A stretch of DNA of 64,000 nt from Quillaja saponaria (GCA_029379385.1 CM055606.1:20113142-20177141), one strand, 5' to 3'. Numbered from the stretch's first letter, positions 23,454 through 35,795 are shown. Translations and numbers: made by a program. The notes: a model not told the origin generated them from the letters alone.

Positions 23454-23787
23454 GGAAGATACAGCTCTATCCAAAACAAACAGCAAAAGGAGTCATCTTT
23501 CTCAATATTTGAAATTATATAGAGAGGTCACACCATACATCACTAATAGTTGAATAGATATTTGAGGGGTTTTAGAAAGTATTGAATGAAATTATGCCAA
23601 TGAAGCTTCTTTACATTACAGGCCTTGATTTGACTAAGTTCTAAATTTGTTCCATTGCACCTAATCATTGGTTCAGTGCCTCAAGCTGCCAATGTAGTGA
23701 ATCCAGATTCATTTCACTCCATTGAACACGGTTACTTGGTGAAGAACATTTGCTCGGTGGATCTTGGAAGCAGAGTGAGAGGTCACT
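23454..23787 (+). pseudogene. Relic MATH exons upstream of MATH copy D
   Basis: Same two decayed terminal exons as in units A-C, somewhat more diverged (KIQLYPKQTAKG-like, then EHGYLVKNICSVDLGS). Its presence in all four units shows the relic existed before the array was amplified. Confidence 0.6.
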
Positions 23788-23800
23788 CACTGCAAGAAAA
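23788..23800 (+). mobile_element. CACTA terminus (single end, one mismatch), unit D
   Basis: CACTGCAAGAAAA, one base from the canonical end. The subterminal part differs most from the other units: it carries an ataccgtctctgataatcaa stretch and then a short gap. Confidence 0.4.
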
Positions 23801-24418
23801 TTGGTTATCAGAGACAGGCTATTAGCTAGACACGGCCCCGATACCGTCTCTGATAATCAACTTTCAGCGACAGTGATCAAAAATTAATTGTGCTTCTGAT
23901 AGTCACATTTGTCTTTGATAATCTTTCGGTTTTTTAATGATAGAAGACATTTTCCTTTTTTTGAAATAAGGCGCTTTGATTGGTTAATGCATTATCCCAA
24001 TTTTATTTTCAAGTCGACTTGGTTTTACATAATTTGTACTTGTCGTGACAAGAAATATTATTAATGATGAATGATAAGGTGCATTCATTCGTAGTTGAAA
24101 CACTATGGTCAAGCATTCTCTTGCTTATTTTCAAGGGCAAGCAAAGAATAACACATTATTCCTTAAACGAGGTTTGCAATCGTCTTCAATCAAGGAATAA
24201 GAGATTATTTAATTTGATCTGCAAATAGAGAATGAATGCGAGCTAATAAATTAAACCTGCAAGTAGAAATTTATTCTCCTACAACTAAAAGTGATTGTCT
24301 TTAAGCAAAGAATAACAAGTAACCTTCAAAATTGGATAACAGCTTCTGTCTCTCTATGAATGCATATTTATATATAATTCCTTCTGATTGTTGGGACACC
24401 ATCAAGGCCAATCTTAAC

Positions 24419-26351
24419 ATGGATATCCAAGATGGTTTGTTCTTTCCTCTATCTCCTTATCCCTGTCTCTCTCTATGTATGCATATTTTTTAGGGATAGT
24501 AATTTTGATCTGACACGTGGGAATCCTATCCATCTCGCTTCTGTAGATACATAATTTTACATTAATCTTGGATACTTGTCGAAGATCAGTTAGGCTAAAA
24601 AATATGATCTGTTTAAATGGGATATTTGATCTTATGCCATGATCAAATTGTCATCCCTTGATATATAAAATTACCAACTTCTTTGCAAGAAAAAAAAAAA
24701 AAGTATTATCAAATTAATGGGATTCCAAAAGTGAAGTGTCTTTAAACTGATTTGGTGCTTACATGTATCAAATTTTAGTAAGGGGGAAGGCCCTTCTCTT
24801 TACACGTTACTGTTGATTCTTCGTGCAGGTATTTCAAAATCTGTATCAGATGCTCCACCATCTCATTACATTTTCAAAATACAGTTGTTTTCACTACTCA
24901 CAAAGCATTCCGTGGAGAAGTACGAGTCAAGAGAATTTGATGCCGTAGGATACAAGTGGTACATGCTCTTATCCTACTATTTCCACATGCTGGAAAATCA
25001 GTTTCTTCTCTCTAATTGTTTGTGCACACCCAACATGCCATTACTACCATAACAGGATTATTCACAAAGGATCCTTTTTTGACTTTGCTTTTAGCTCTTA
25101 TTTTCATAGGCTTTAATAGTACTAACAAGGGTTTGTATTTCATGGATGACAATTTTTTGTCTTATATTCAAATTGAACCTCACAGGAAATTGGTGCTTCA
25201 CCCAAATGGAAACAAGAGCAGGAATGTAAAAGAGCACATTTCACTCTACTTGGCGTTGGCAGGTACAAGTTCACTCCGTCCTGGTTGGGAAATCCATGCC
25301 ACTTTTCGGTTGTGTTTGCTTGATCAGAACAGAGACCACTACTTGATGGTAGAAGGTATGTTTCCAATTCTTTTCAGCTCATATAAGATAAGAGGGCACT
25401 GGTCTATTGCTAACTTAGTTTCGAGACATTGCATTTCCCAGATGCCACAGGAACCGGAAAGCGCTTTCATGGAATGAAGCTTGAATGGGGTTTTGATAAG
25501 TTCATCTCTCTTAAAGATTTTAATGGTGAATCTAATGGATATCTCGTGGACGACACCTGTGTGTTTGGAGCAGAAGTTTTTGTTTGCAAAGAAAAAAACA
25601 TAACTCAAGGAGAGTGTTTATCAATGATGAAGGATAGCATTATAAACAAACATGTATGGAAGATTGAGAATTTCTCTAAGTTAGATGCAGAAAGATATGA
25701 ATCTAAACCTTTCAATGCTGGAAATCAGAAATGGTATATGAAGTAAAACCTGCTTATATGTTGCTTTAAAAAGCTTTTGAATGCACTGCAATGTGATTAT
25801 CACTCCTACCGTCTACTCTATGAATCTGAAAATCCCACCTGGATGATGTTAAACCTGATGGTTTGCTTCCAGAACCAGAATTCAAATAGAACATGACTTG
25901 AATATAAACTGAATTGCCACAATGCTGTTTGCTGCAGGAAGATACAGTTTTATCCCAAGGGAAAAGGCTCTGGACAGGGAAACTATCTTTCTCTATATTT
26001 GGCCTTGGCAGACCCGACGACGCTTCCTCCTGGTTTGAAGATATTTGCAGAGATGACATTACGTCTCCTTGACCAGTTGCAAGCCAAGCATTACACTGGT
26101 AAAGGTAATGAACTTATAATTGCGCAGGTCAATATGAGGGTGCCCGACATGGTCTAGTTTAACTGACTTCAAAAATTTATCCTCCTGTTGCAGCAAATTT
26201 ATGGTTCAGTGCTGCAAACCCAGACCATGGTTGGCAAAGATTCGTTTCACTCGCTTATTTCACAAATCCGAGCACAGGTCACCTGGTGAGGGACATTTGC
26301 ATAGTGGAAGCAGAGGTCACAATTCTTGGAGTAGCTAATGCATTGTCCTGA
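24419..26351 (+). CDS. Two-MATH-domain (TRAF-like) protein, copy D
   Basis: Six exons: 24419-24434, 24829-24958, 25186-25355, 25442-25733, 25938-26104, 26194-26351; 933 nt, 310 aa, phases intact. It is the most divergent working copy. It starts MDIQDG, has two extra codons in exon 3 (AGTSSLRPGW) and two in exon 4 (ATGTGKRFHG), and a linker KEKNITQGECLS in place of the basic linker of A and C. The last exon lacks a 17-nt tandem duplication present in A-C, so the protein ends ILGVANALS instead of ILGKVKILE. It sits next to the complete ATG8 gene and therefore probably marks the ancestral locus. Confidence 0.85.
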
Positions 26352-26695
26352 GTTTGTTGACTGATACTTTGGTTATGTATATTTGTACGCGTCTCTTCGA
26401 GAAAATAAATTCGTACCATTGTTGATTACTACAGTGTAACAGATTTTATATTTATAAATAAATATTCTAGCTATGATTTAGGCATCTACAGTTCTTCACC
26501 TGATACTATCAGACATCCATGAGGACCATGACCGTATTCAGCTCTTTAAATGGTACACTTCATTGAGAACACAGTAAAACAAGATAATTTACACAAATAC
26601 TTGTGGGGAAACTTTGTCTGAGTCACAGACGTACACTGATACTGGGAATAAATGGAGCAGAAAGACTTACAAAGAATAGACAATTAAATACTAGC

Positions 26696-28462
26696 TCAGC
26701 CAAAGGTTTTCTCACTGCTGTAACACATGTAAAGAAACCCGTCAGCGTCCTTGTAAGATTCGTAGATGGAGTTTGTAAGGCTGGCTGCAGATGTGAGCAG
26801 TAAAACACATTAGCATGCGAAAATAAGAGAAAAGCCTAATACCACTCCAGAAAAGAAAAAAAGAAGAAAGATGATGGACTGAAATTTACAGGTTTGAGGT
26901 AAGGTGTTTTTCACAAAAACAAATAGAGCTTTCCCAGGAGCCAAATGTAGCCTGCTACTTAAAATGTGAATAAATTGCCCAACAGACATATCTCGAGGAA
27001 CCAAATATCTGGGGAAGAAAAAGAAAAAGAAAACAGAGAACAGGCCCATTAGCATGTGAACAAGGAAAATGGCTCATACTTAAGAACAATCAAGAATTCC
27101 CGACTTCAAACAATTTGTGCATCCCTTGTAGGATACTCATTGAATGCATTAGCATTCAATTCAAGTTCCGGTAAACAGAAGAGATTTCTGTGGTTCCTAC
27201 AGAGAACAGCAGGCAAACACAAGCAGAAGAGAAAATAATACTATCTGCTGAATAAAAATCTATTTGAAATTAATTATTAACAGGCTGAAGTTCTATAGCA
27301 TTGATAATTGAAGGTTGCCCAAGGAATTGGTAAGGACCAGCTACAGTAGTCAAATTACAGAATTAACACAGAAAATCAGTATTGTAGCAGAAAAAGGATT
27401 TCCCATACATAATACCAAGTTAACTTTGAAGGTAGAACCTACTTTTTCTTCTCCATTTCAGGCAGCTCTGTCCTTGAATATCTCTCGATAATGACCTGCA
27501 ACAAATCATTATAGAGAAAGCAATCATAAGATTTAACGGCTAAATAATGGCTTCACCTCGAGAATGAATCAAATAATTCTAGCTGCATTATTCGACTTAA
27601 ACCAATTTTTATGATAATGCCACTGTTATTTAAATATGCAAGTATGCAACTTCTCTAAGCAAGTGATGCTTGCATTACAAGGTTTACTCGAGAAACAACT
27701 AGTAATGTAGGTCTTTAAAAAATTATAAAACTGAAAAAATAAACAGCAAGAAAAACTGCCAGTAAGCTGAAGTGGTATCAACATATGAAAAGATCTTCAA
27801 AACATGCAGGATTTTATTATAAGAGAACTAGCCCCATTTCCTTTCTGCAAAGGCTACACATCTAGATCAAACTGTCAAAATCAAAACTCTCTGGGTTGGA
27901 ACCTGCACGATCAGCGGTTCACAGCCTAATTTAGAATTTTCTACTACAATTGATTTTCTTCTCCTATAAGGGTGTTTTTGGTTGCTTTCAAATAGAAAGG
28001 AATTGATTGAAAATGAGTCAAAAATTTGAGAAAAAATAAAAAATTAGCCTCCCATTTCAATCCATTCCTACTACCAAGAGAGCTAAATTCCTCATAAAAC
28101 AAATAAAAAACAAACAAACAAACAAACAGGAAAACTCATACCCAATTTGATTAAATGGGAGCTTGGGAATTATTGAGTGGCAAGCAAGAGTAAAGTTTGA
28201 TCCTACAATCTTTACTCAAATTTCTTATAAATTTCGAACGTTACCAGCAGACAGGATTTGGGAAATACTTACAGGAACTCTGTCAGGGTATTTTTGGATG
28301 ATGTTATTGGACTCTGTCAGTCGTTCATCTGCATAGTAACCAAAATATTAATCCAGACATTGAAACAACATAAGACTATGTTTTGAAAAAAAAAAAAGGG
28401 CAAAATTTATTATAGAACAAACCAAATGAGAATTCGTCCTTAAAAGACTTAATCTTTCCCAT
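26696..28462 (-). CDS. ATG8: Autophagy-related ubiquitin-like protein ATG8 (clade II, ATG8h/i-like)
   Basis: Five exons: 28423-28462, 28273-28328, 27443-27495, 26890-27008, 26696-26784; 357 nt, 118 aa, all phases intact. It begins [17 protein letters not shown] and contains [29 protein letters not shown] and [13 protein letters not shown]. It ends [11 protein letters not shown] directly before the stop. ATG8 is conjugated to phosphatidylethanolamine on autophagosome membranes and recruits cargo receptors. The C-terminal Gly is exposed without trailing residues, which is known for plant clade II ATG8 (ATG8h/i) and means ATG4 processing is not needed before conjugation. It is convergent with MATH copy D, 345 bp apart. 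It is the parent of the three ATG8 remnants in units A-C. Confidence 0.93.
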
Positions 28463-29679
28463 TAATCCCTTGTTGCTTTGAGCTTTGGCAAGAACAAAAT
28501 TGGAGAAATATGTCCGACGAGAATGCTGATGGAACAATTATTTCCCAGAAAAAGTTTAAGGAAAATTTGGAGGTCACCGACAGGTTGACAACTGGGATAG
28601 ATGTTGATTGTGATAATTGATGAACTCGTTTTCTTACACGAAATCTTTTTCTGTTGCTTCCACCGCTAGTTTTTGCTGTCAAAGTCAATGAATCCGAAGC
28701 ACGACAAGAACCGGGCCTAAGCGAAACTATGTTTTTCAGACATAAGGTCTTGTTGCTTCATAAATGGGCTTATGGGCTTCAACTTGGGTCTATGTCCCAA
28801 TTGTTGTTAGCCCAATGGAACTCTTTTTGCTGAGCCTCCCTCTTAACCAAACAAAATTTTCAGCAATGAAATATAATACACCACGTATGATTATCAATAT
28901 GCTTATTGATTAAATTGATGACATCTTGTCACAAAGACTTAAAATTAACTCTTATTCTCACCAATGAGTATCACAGAAAAAAAAAAAAAAACATTATTGC
29001 ATGAGTTGCATTAGTGACCATGAAATAAAATGTCATTTTCTATTGAGTTGGTGGTGTAGCAATGTAGCATCAACTCGGATGAGGATATGGCACCCAATGA
29101 CAAATGCTTCACCAACCCATGCACTCTACTACAATCAAAACTCAAGCTTGGTATGTTATGGTAGGAATGTCATTTTTGAAACATAAATTTCAGCTTATTT
29201 AGAAATTGGGTTGAATGACTTCTTAATATCAAAAATGTATTAACAAATGATACACTAAAATGAAATTGAAACAAATAAAAAGAGAAATCAAATTTCTACT
29301 GTACTTCTAATTTCGTAATATCTTTCTTTATAGTTATAAAATATAGAATGCCTAGTTAAAAAAAATTGTAATAACAACGAAGCAGCCTAAGTAAGCTAAT
29401 AAGTCAAAATCAACAAGTTTGTGGCAAATATAAAAACAAAAATAAGTCAAAATCAAGAAGTGGCATAGCTTAGCAAATGACAGGCTGGGTACGTGTGGGT
29501 CCACATGTATACGCGTCAACTTTAAGTAAAACACACATCCCCACCGACGGCCGAGATTTATTTACGGAGATGAAATCGCAACCGTTAACATTAGATACCA
29601 CAACTGTAAAATGAATCTGGCCCATTTTTTTACTTCTTAGGGGCTTTTTAGTCTTTTTGGGTCCATTCGGCATTTTCCC
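28463..29679. other. Divergent promoter region between ATG8 and SAM synthetase
   Basis: About 1.2 kb between two head-to-head genes. The ATG8 side (28463-28760) is likely 5' UTR and promoter. The SAM synthetase side has an ACGTG-containing segment near 29490 and an acgcgt near 29510, which are common plant cis-element cores. No coding signal; open frames here are on unsupported strands. Confidence 0.4.
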
Positions 29680-29686
29680 TATAAAT
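29680..29686 (+). promoter_or_regulatory. TATA box of the SAM synthetase gene
   Basis: TATAAAT at this position, in the context ttttccctataaatttgg, lies about 120 bp ahead of the proposed leader intron and fits a transcription start near 29710. Confidence 0.55.
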
Positions 29687-29800
29687 TTGGACCCTAATAC
29701 CCCAATTCCGTCACGCACTGCTTGAGCAGGCTCAACTGAGAAGCTTTCAACTTTCCGTTCAAGCAAACCACCTCTTTCTAGAGCTGTCTCTCGGCTTAAG

Positions 29801-30268
29801 GTAGTTGAGCTCTATTCCTTCTGTAACTTTTTCAGTGACTGCCGGCGTTGTTTGAAGCTAGTCGTTGTTTTTGTGCTTTGTCTTCTTTGATTTCTGTGAA
29901 GTTGCTCCTAGTTCTTTGCTTGTGGTTTTGAAGCTCGGTGAAATTATTGTCACAGATCTGAAATTGTTTACATGGTTATTTCACAATTTTGATTATGTTC
30001 AAAATCAATTTTCTTTTTCAGTAATTGAATTGGCTTTACTTTAGATATTGTGGAAATTTATGAATTTTTTTGGCCGGAAGTTGCTTGGTTGATATTTTGT
30101 GTGTTCTAATGATTTCCTGCATTGTAGTACGGTTAATTGTTTTCAACTAGATTTGGCAAAATTATTGGCGGATTCTTTGTTAGGAAAATGATTTGGGTTT
30201 TTAAAATTCTGGGTTTTTCTTTTAGTGAGAGGTACCAAATGTAATTATTTTTTTATGTAATTTTGCAG
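29801..30268 (+). other. Probable 5' UTR intron of the SAM synthetase gene
   Basis: A plausible donor (cttaag|gtagttgag) and a strong acceptor after a T-rich tract (ttttgcag|cttgagt) bracket 468 bp of T-rich DNA ending 11 bp before the start codon. Plant SAM synthetase genes commonly carry a leader intron with an intronless coding region. The acceptor is clear; the donor is the best candidate by eye. Confidence 0.6.
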
Positions 30269-30279
30269 CTTGAGTAAAA

Positions 30280-31461
30280 ATGGACACTTTCCTTTTCACC
30301 TCCGAATCAGTGAACGAGGGACACCCCGACAAGCTTTGTGATCAGATTTCTGATGCGGTGCTTGATGCCTGCTTGGCACAGGACCCTGACAGCAAGGTTG
30401 CGTGTGAAACTTGCTCCAAGACCAACTTGGTCATGGTCTTTGGAGAGATCACCACTAAAGCCAATGTCGACTATGAGAAAATAGTTCGTGACACTTGCAG
30501 AAATATTGGGTTTGTTTCTGATGATGTGGGTCTCGACGCTGACAATTGCAAGGTACTGGTCAACATTGAGCAGCAGAGTCCCGATATTGCTCAGGGTGTT
30601 CATGGTCATCTGACCAAAAGACCGGAGGACATTGGTGCTGGTGACCAAGGTCACATGTTTGGCTATGCCACCGATGAGACCCCTGAACTGATGCCTTTGA
30701 GCCACGTTCTTGCAACCAAGCTTGGTGCCCGTCTCACTGACGTGCGCAAGAATGGAACTTGCCCATGGCTGAGACCTGATGGAAAGACTCAAGTTACTGT
30801 TGAGTATTACAATGAGAATGGGGCCATGGTTCCTATTCGTGTCCACACTGTTCTTATTTCTACCCAGCACGATGAGACTGTCACCAATGATGAAATTGCT
30901 GCTGATCTCAAAGAGCATGTTATCAAGCCTGTGATCCCTGAGAAGTACCTTGATGACAAGACTATTTTCCACCTTAACCCATCTGGCCGTTTTGTCATTG
31001 GTGGACCTCATGGTGATGCTGGTCTTACTGGTCGTAAGATCATCATTGACACCTATGGTGGATGGGGTGCTCATGGTGGTGGTGCCTTCTCAGGGAAGGA
31101 CCCAACTAAAGTTGACAGGAGTGGAGCCTATATTGTGAGGCAGGCGGCCAAGAGCATTGTCGCCAATGGACTTGCCAGGAGGTGCATTGTGCAAGTCTCT
31201 TATGCCATTGGTGTCCCTGATCCATTGTCAGTTTTTGTTGACTCATACGGTACTGGAAAGATTCCAGACAAGGAGATCCTCAAGATTGTGAAGGAAAACT
31301 TTGATTTCAGGCCTGGCATGATTGCAATCAACCTTGATCTTAAGAGGGGTGGTAATGGCAGGTTCTTGAAGACTGCTGCCTACGGACATTTTGGCAGAGA
31401 TGACGCTGACTTCACATGGGAGGTGGTAAAGCCCCTCAAGTGGGACAAGGTGCCAGCCTAA
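30280..31461 (+). CDS. SAMS: S-adenosylmethionine synthetase (methionine adenosyltransferase)
   Basis: Single coding exon, 393 aa, the standard plant length. It makes S-adenosylmethionine from methionine and ATP in the cytosol, for methylation and for ethylene and polyamine synthesis. Signature motifs are all present: [17 protein letters not shown] (from residue 14), the ATP-binding hexapeptide region [15 protein letters not shown] (119-133) and the phosphate-loop GGGAFSGKD (266-274). The protein ends in PLKWDKVPA, typical of the plant enzymes. The start is chosen from the conserved [14 protein letters not shown] start, directly after the leader intron acceptor. Its codon use is more GC-rich than the surroundings, typical for a highly expressed gene. 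No frame damage. Confidence 0.98.
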   Translation: MDTFLFTSESVNEGHPDKLCDQISDAVLDACLAQDPDSKVACETCSKTNLVMVFGEITTKANVDYEKIVRDTCRNIGFVSDDVGLDADNCKVLVNIEQQSPDIAQGVHGHLTKRPEDIGAGDQGHMFGYATDETPELMPLSHVLATKLGARLTDVRKNGTCPWLRPDGKTQVTVEYYNENGAMVPIRVHTVLISTQHDETVTNDEIAADLKEHVIKPVIPEKYLDDKTIFHLNPSGRFVIGGPHGDAGLTGRKIIIDTYGGWGAHGGGAFSGKDPTKVDRSGAYIVRQAAKSIVANGLARRCIVQVSYAIGVPDPLSVFVDSYGTGKIPDKEILKIVKENFDFRPGMIAINLDLKRGGNGRFLKTAAYGHFGRDDADFTWEVVKPLKWDKVPA

Positions 31462-32814
31462 TTTATTTGGCTACTGCAATTTACATCCGGACGTTGACAA
31501 TTGCTTCTTACTATCTCCGCTTATTGAATTTTTATTTTTATTTTTATCTTTTTCTTTTTCTTTTTCTTTTTCTTTTGATGAATATCTTTTTGCTCCATAT
31601 ATTGAGTTACTTCTTACTTATACTTACAGATTGAATGTTATTGCTGCTCAAACATTTAATAATTATCAAATCAAAGAGAATTGTTGGCAGCAGATTGTAT
31701 TTGTTTTTTTACTGCTTTCAATTAAGTGACATAGTTTCTCTTTATTTCTTTCTGCTTTCCCATGCGTGCTATGTGAATCCTTGTAGATTACAAAGTGAAT
31801 GGGTAAATCTGTTTGGCTTTTGCTCATAAACATGAAAGTGGTAGTACCGTAGAAGGTAATTGTTGGCACTGAAGCTCTCCCATTGAGTACTCTTTGGAAG
31901 AATTAAGACTTGAGAGCATGACTACTCTGTCATCAAATTTATGCTACCTCTTGCTTATTAGCTCCTGTAATTTTGCATTCATCTAAACGAAAATAAATTA
32001 AGCGATGAGCTTCAATATGTTATTAACTAGGGGAAATCTGCATCTTAGGCCTGGTTGAGACTAACAGAGGAAATACAAACTGATTTAGTAATGCAAGCCC
32101 CTTGCGAAATATCACCAACATTGTGGAGCTTTCAACAGCTTCTTTGCCAGCCCTAGACCCACCTCACATGCCCATAGTTAATTACAACCCCACATGCTTA
32201 TAATTTAGTGTGACAAAACCCACATGCAATTAGATCTTGTTCTTTGTCCTTGACCCTATCTCCTTGGCTTTATGGAAAGTCATGGGTCACTCTAACTTGC
32301 ACTGAAACAGGTGGAACTCCTGAAAGCCTAAAAATTTATGGCTAGGCTCGTAATAAGCTAAGAAACAGAGTTATCTGGAGCATATTTGAACATAAAAAAA
32401 CAGGGGATTTTACATTTTAATAGCTACGTGCCTGCATTATTTTCTCAATTGGAAATTGAAAACCGAAGTAGTTCATGTTCATAATTTTTTAATTTCACTT
32501 TTTTTTTCTTTTTCTTTTTTCTTTTTTTGGGGTATAGTTAGGAATTAAATTCTTAGTCACATAGAATTGAAGTCAGATATAGGCAATGACAGAACTTCAA
32601 GAACATACATATGATGTGAACTTACAATCTGTAAGTTACTGCATTACTTCATGCTACTAAATCTACATATGACCAATATATTTCACAATCAAAGTGCTCA
32701 ATAATTATTTTCTTTTTTCATACTTAAAAAGGTATATTACATCATAGAATTAGTAATCAGCAAGCATAACTTAAGATCTTCCATCTGTAGCAATACCCTC
32801 TCTCCCATACATAT
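31462..32814. other. SAM synthetase 3' UTR and intergenic DNA
   Basis: The 3' UTR includes a pyrimidine microsatellite (ttttta then repeated tttttc units) at about 31526-31577. The rest is AT-rich with no coding signal. It separates SAM synthetase from the convergent X8 gene. Confidence 0.45.
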
Positions 32815-34010
32815 TTAGAATGGATAAATGCAGTTACCGACAGCTGCAAAAAAAAAAATAAAATTCACATTTAAAAATGTAACAACATAAATCAGATCAT
32901 AAATAATCAAAATCATTTGAGAGAAGTATCAAAATAATCATTTTTGGGAATCTAAAAAAAAGAGAAATCTAAATAATAGGGTTCACACTTGAACTAATGT
33001 TGTTTGAAAATTTTTTATTGGTGCACATAATATTTTCTCTCTTTTTTATATATGATTAGAAAATTAAATAATATTGAAAGTGTGACCTACATGGATCTTC
33101 ATAAACAATCAAACCGCTGTCGTTGAAATAGCAGGTGTGCTCCAATTTTCCCATGTCTCTAAAATATAGATTCATGGCGACTGATGCATTGGAAACTAGG
33201 TTTGTTGGATTGTAACAGGGACCTCCATATTCAAACGTACTGCAACTAGCAACCCGAGAACCTTGTTGGCAAACATGTTGGACATTGGCTCTTAGCTGCA
33301 GGTCTGTAGCAGAAGGTTTGGCAATGCACCATTTGTTGGTACCATCATTTTTCTGCTAGAGCAATAAATAACTGTTACAAACTTATTGTCGTTTTGAAGT
33401 ATATAACAGAAGTTTATAGCAGAACCATATGTATTACCTGTGCAGGACTTTGAATTGATGCAGCAGTGTGGTCTGGGGACTCAGCATTGGTCCCTGGGGG
33501 CGGCCTTACAGGTTCACTGTTAGTAACTGTGGGCGGCCTTACAGGTTGGCTGTTAGTGCCTGGGGGCGGCTTTACAGGTTCACTGTTAGCAATAAAGATT
33601 TGTGGTTGAACCTGCATGCCCAAATGGTATTGAATTTATAATTCTAAAATAATTATTCAAATCATTTTTACTGAAATATATATATATATAACTTGAAAAG
33701 AAAAATTCCAAAAGAAATTGAGATTTGTACCTTCCCCTGTTGATGTACAATCTGCCATGCTCCTGTAAACAAGTCAACATTTTGATAAAATGAGTTCCAT
33801 GAATAAATACAATTATTCGAAAATGAAATATAATTTAGGTAATAGAACGGAACTCTTGCAAAACTTATCAATGAGCTCAAGACAATGTTAATAAAGAGCT
33901 ACATGGAAACTACATTATGTGATTCTACCTGTGTACATAGAGCAACAAAGGAGATAGGCAAAAGCAAGGAATATGATGGAAGAACAAAACTCTTTAAGCA
34001 ATATTGCCAT
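32815..34010 (-). CDS. Secreted X8-domain (carbohydrate-binding, CBM43-type) protein
   Basis: Five exons: 33929-34010, 33731-33762, 33438-33611, 33091-33355, 32815-32843; 582 nt, 193 aa. The start MAILLKEFCSS is followed by a hydrophobic stretch (IIFLAFAYLLCCSM), a clear signal peptide. Exon 3 encodes a Pro-rich linker of three ~11-residue repeats (NSEPVRPPPGT type). The X8 domain starts at NKWCIAKPSATD and has the six-Cys pattern and the NASVAMNLYF helix. The protein ends DPSVGNCIYPF without a GPI-anchor signal. X8 domains bind beta-1,3-glucan (callose); stand-alone forms include plasmodesmal callose-binding proteins. A soluble cell-wall or apoplast location is inferred. The exon 4 acceptor is a TAGCAG tandem that can include or omit one Gln. 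Confidence 0.85.
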
Positions 34011-35795
34011 TTCTCGACAGCTGGGGCTAGCTATACCAAACGAAGAAGAGCTTGACAACGATGGATCTTGTAGGATAAAACCTCAGTATGCAGGAGTTTA
34101 TATAGGAAAAAAGATGAACACCAAACTACGAAACTATCCAAGTCACGTAATTTCACCTAATAATTTAAACTTTCGGTTAATTTGATCTTTAATATAGCAC
34201 TAGAGAATTAGACTCCGAGGTTCCGAGTACATGCCATTATAAACTACATACCTAATCAGTTCAATTAATTAATTAGCTAACCAGGATGTGGTTAATTATA
34301 TTGCTAGCTGTAGTGTGAAATTTTTGGTTTGTTTTCTTTGAAAGGAATACTCTGGAGCTGACTAATTTGGAAACTATGTATAAGAAAGCTATGGAAAAAA
34401 GAAACACGACTAAGACATGCATGTACATAGTGTTTCATTCTTATAAATCATTCTACTGCAGACTTATATAAGCAGGACAGTTAGTACTGCTCTGTTGGCT
34501 AAAGGATCTAAACCTAAAATAGAAATGGTGGTGGCAATGCAATCCTTGTCCTGCTATTAATTTTATTTATTGGAGAAACTTTCAACTGTAAATGCGAGTT
34601 AGCTGGACTTGCGTATTGCTACATTGTAGAAATGTCCCAAAAAAGAAGTTCAAAATTCGTATCACGAATCAAATTGTCATCTCTAATCTAGTTTCTATTC
34701 TATTTATTTCTTGAAAAAACTTTTAACAATAAGCACACGCCAGCTAGCTGGACCTGCATATTGCCATGCTGTAAAAATCTTAAAAATTTTATAAAAAACA
34801 AGTCAATATCGGTACGAGTCAAATTGACATCCCTAAACTAGTATCCACTTAATAAATGAAATCAACATGCATTAGATTGGCATTGCGTGCTTCATATAAC
34901 TTGTGCACCTAAAAATTCCTTTACTGTTTAAGTTTTAAATTGATAACAAATGTTAAATTAATAATCCAATTTTAAGAGATGTAAAGGTCGAAACAGTACT
35001 GAAAGTAGAAATATAGCAGACGTAGAGTACAACTTAATTATTTGCCTTCATTTTCAAAAAATAAAATTAAAAAATTTAAGGAATTTTTTTTTTTTACATA
35101 ATTTCTATCTAAAAAATATTTGCTTGTTTTATAATTAAGATAAAATTGAGTTTGAAAGTAAACTATTGTGACTGTGTCAAGTGAAGTCCCAACTACCAAG
35201 GGCCGATCAAGATGTTCGAGGGTGAACCGAACTTTTTCTTTCCTTTCTCTTTGGTAGAAACAACATACCTCATTACATATGATATTTGATTCGTCTCCTT
35301 GAACTCTTGACCTTGGGGAAAAGATCACATATCTACAAGGCCGGCTGTGTAAAGTATTGTGATTTATCAAATATCATACTTAGACAGAGCTGCAAAAGTA
35401 GGGTGGTCAAGTGATGAGAAAATTAAAACGACGAGAATTTCAAGTTTCATAGGATAGAGTCTGCTCAAAGACTAAATTACATTGCATCTATAATCATTAT
35501 ATCAACTCTGTACACAAACTTGAACACGCTTGAATGGTGTTCCTTTAAATTATGAGATGCCAAAAGAATCTCACAGCCCTTCAAAAAAGTTATGCAGGAA
35601 GTGAAGCAACAACTGCTGTTGTCATCCTCATGGAGAAAAGCTTGATTACCCAGTTGATTGATGATTCCTCATTGAAAGAAATACTAAGCTACTCCCCACA
35701 AAAAGCAGGAGAGATACAGAAGTAGTGAATTCTCAGTCTCTTTATCAGATATCAGCAAAAGATTCTATCTAATAGCTTAATCAGCTTTCGGACAT
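34011..35795. other. Intergenic region between X8 and PPR genes
   Basis: It holds the X8 gene promoter (minus-strand gene starting at 34010) and the 3' flank of the PPR gene. The DNA is AT-rich, with a diverged direct duplication at 34565-34855 noted separately. No coding signal. Confidence 0.4.
34565..34855. repeat. Diverged direct duplication, ~135-bp period
   Basis: Two adjacent segments share the order aaactttcaac..taa, agctagctggacctgc-like, attgc-at-ctgta, caaattg-cat-cc-taa-cta. The first runs from about 34570 and the second from about 34712. Old and non-coding. Confidence 0.5.

Noticed and set aside
30307..31074. Long minus-strand open frame of 255 codons opposite SAM synthetase
   Set aside because: It lies entirely antisense to a highly conserved coding exon; its protein has no recognisable content and its openness follows from the codon bias of the sense gene.
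35038..35370. Minus-strand open frame of 110 codons in the X8-PPR spacer
   Set aside because: Low-complexity Lys/Asn/Phe-rich end, no family resemblance and no splice context.
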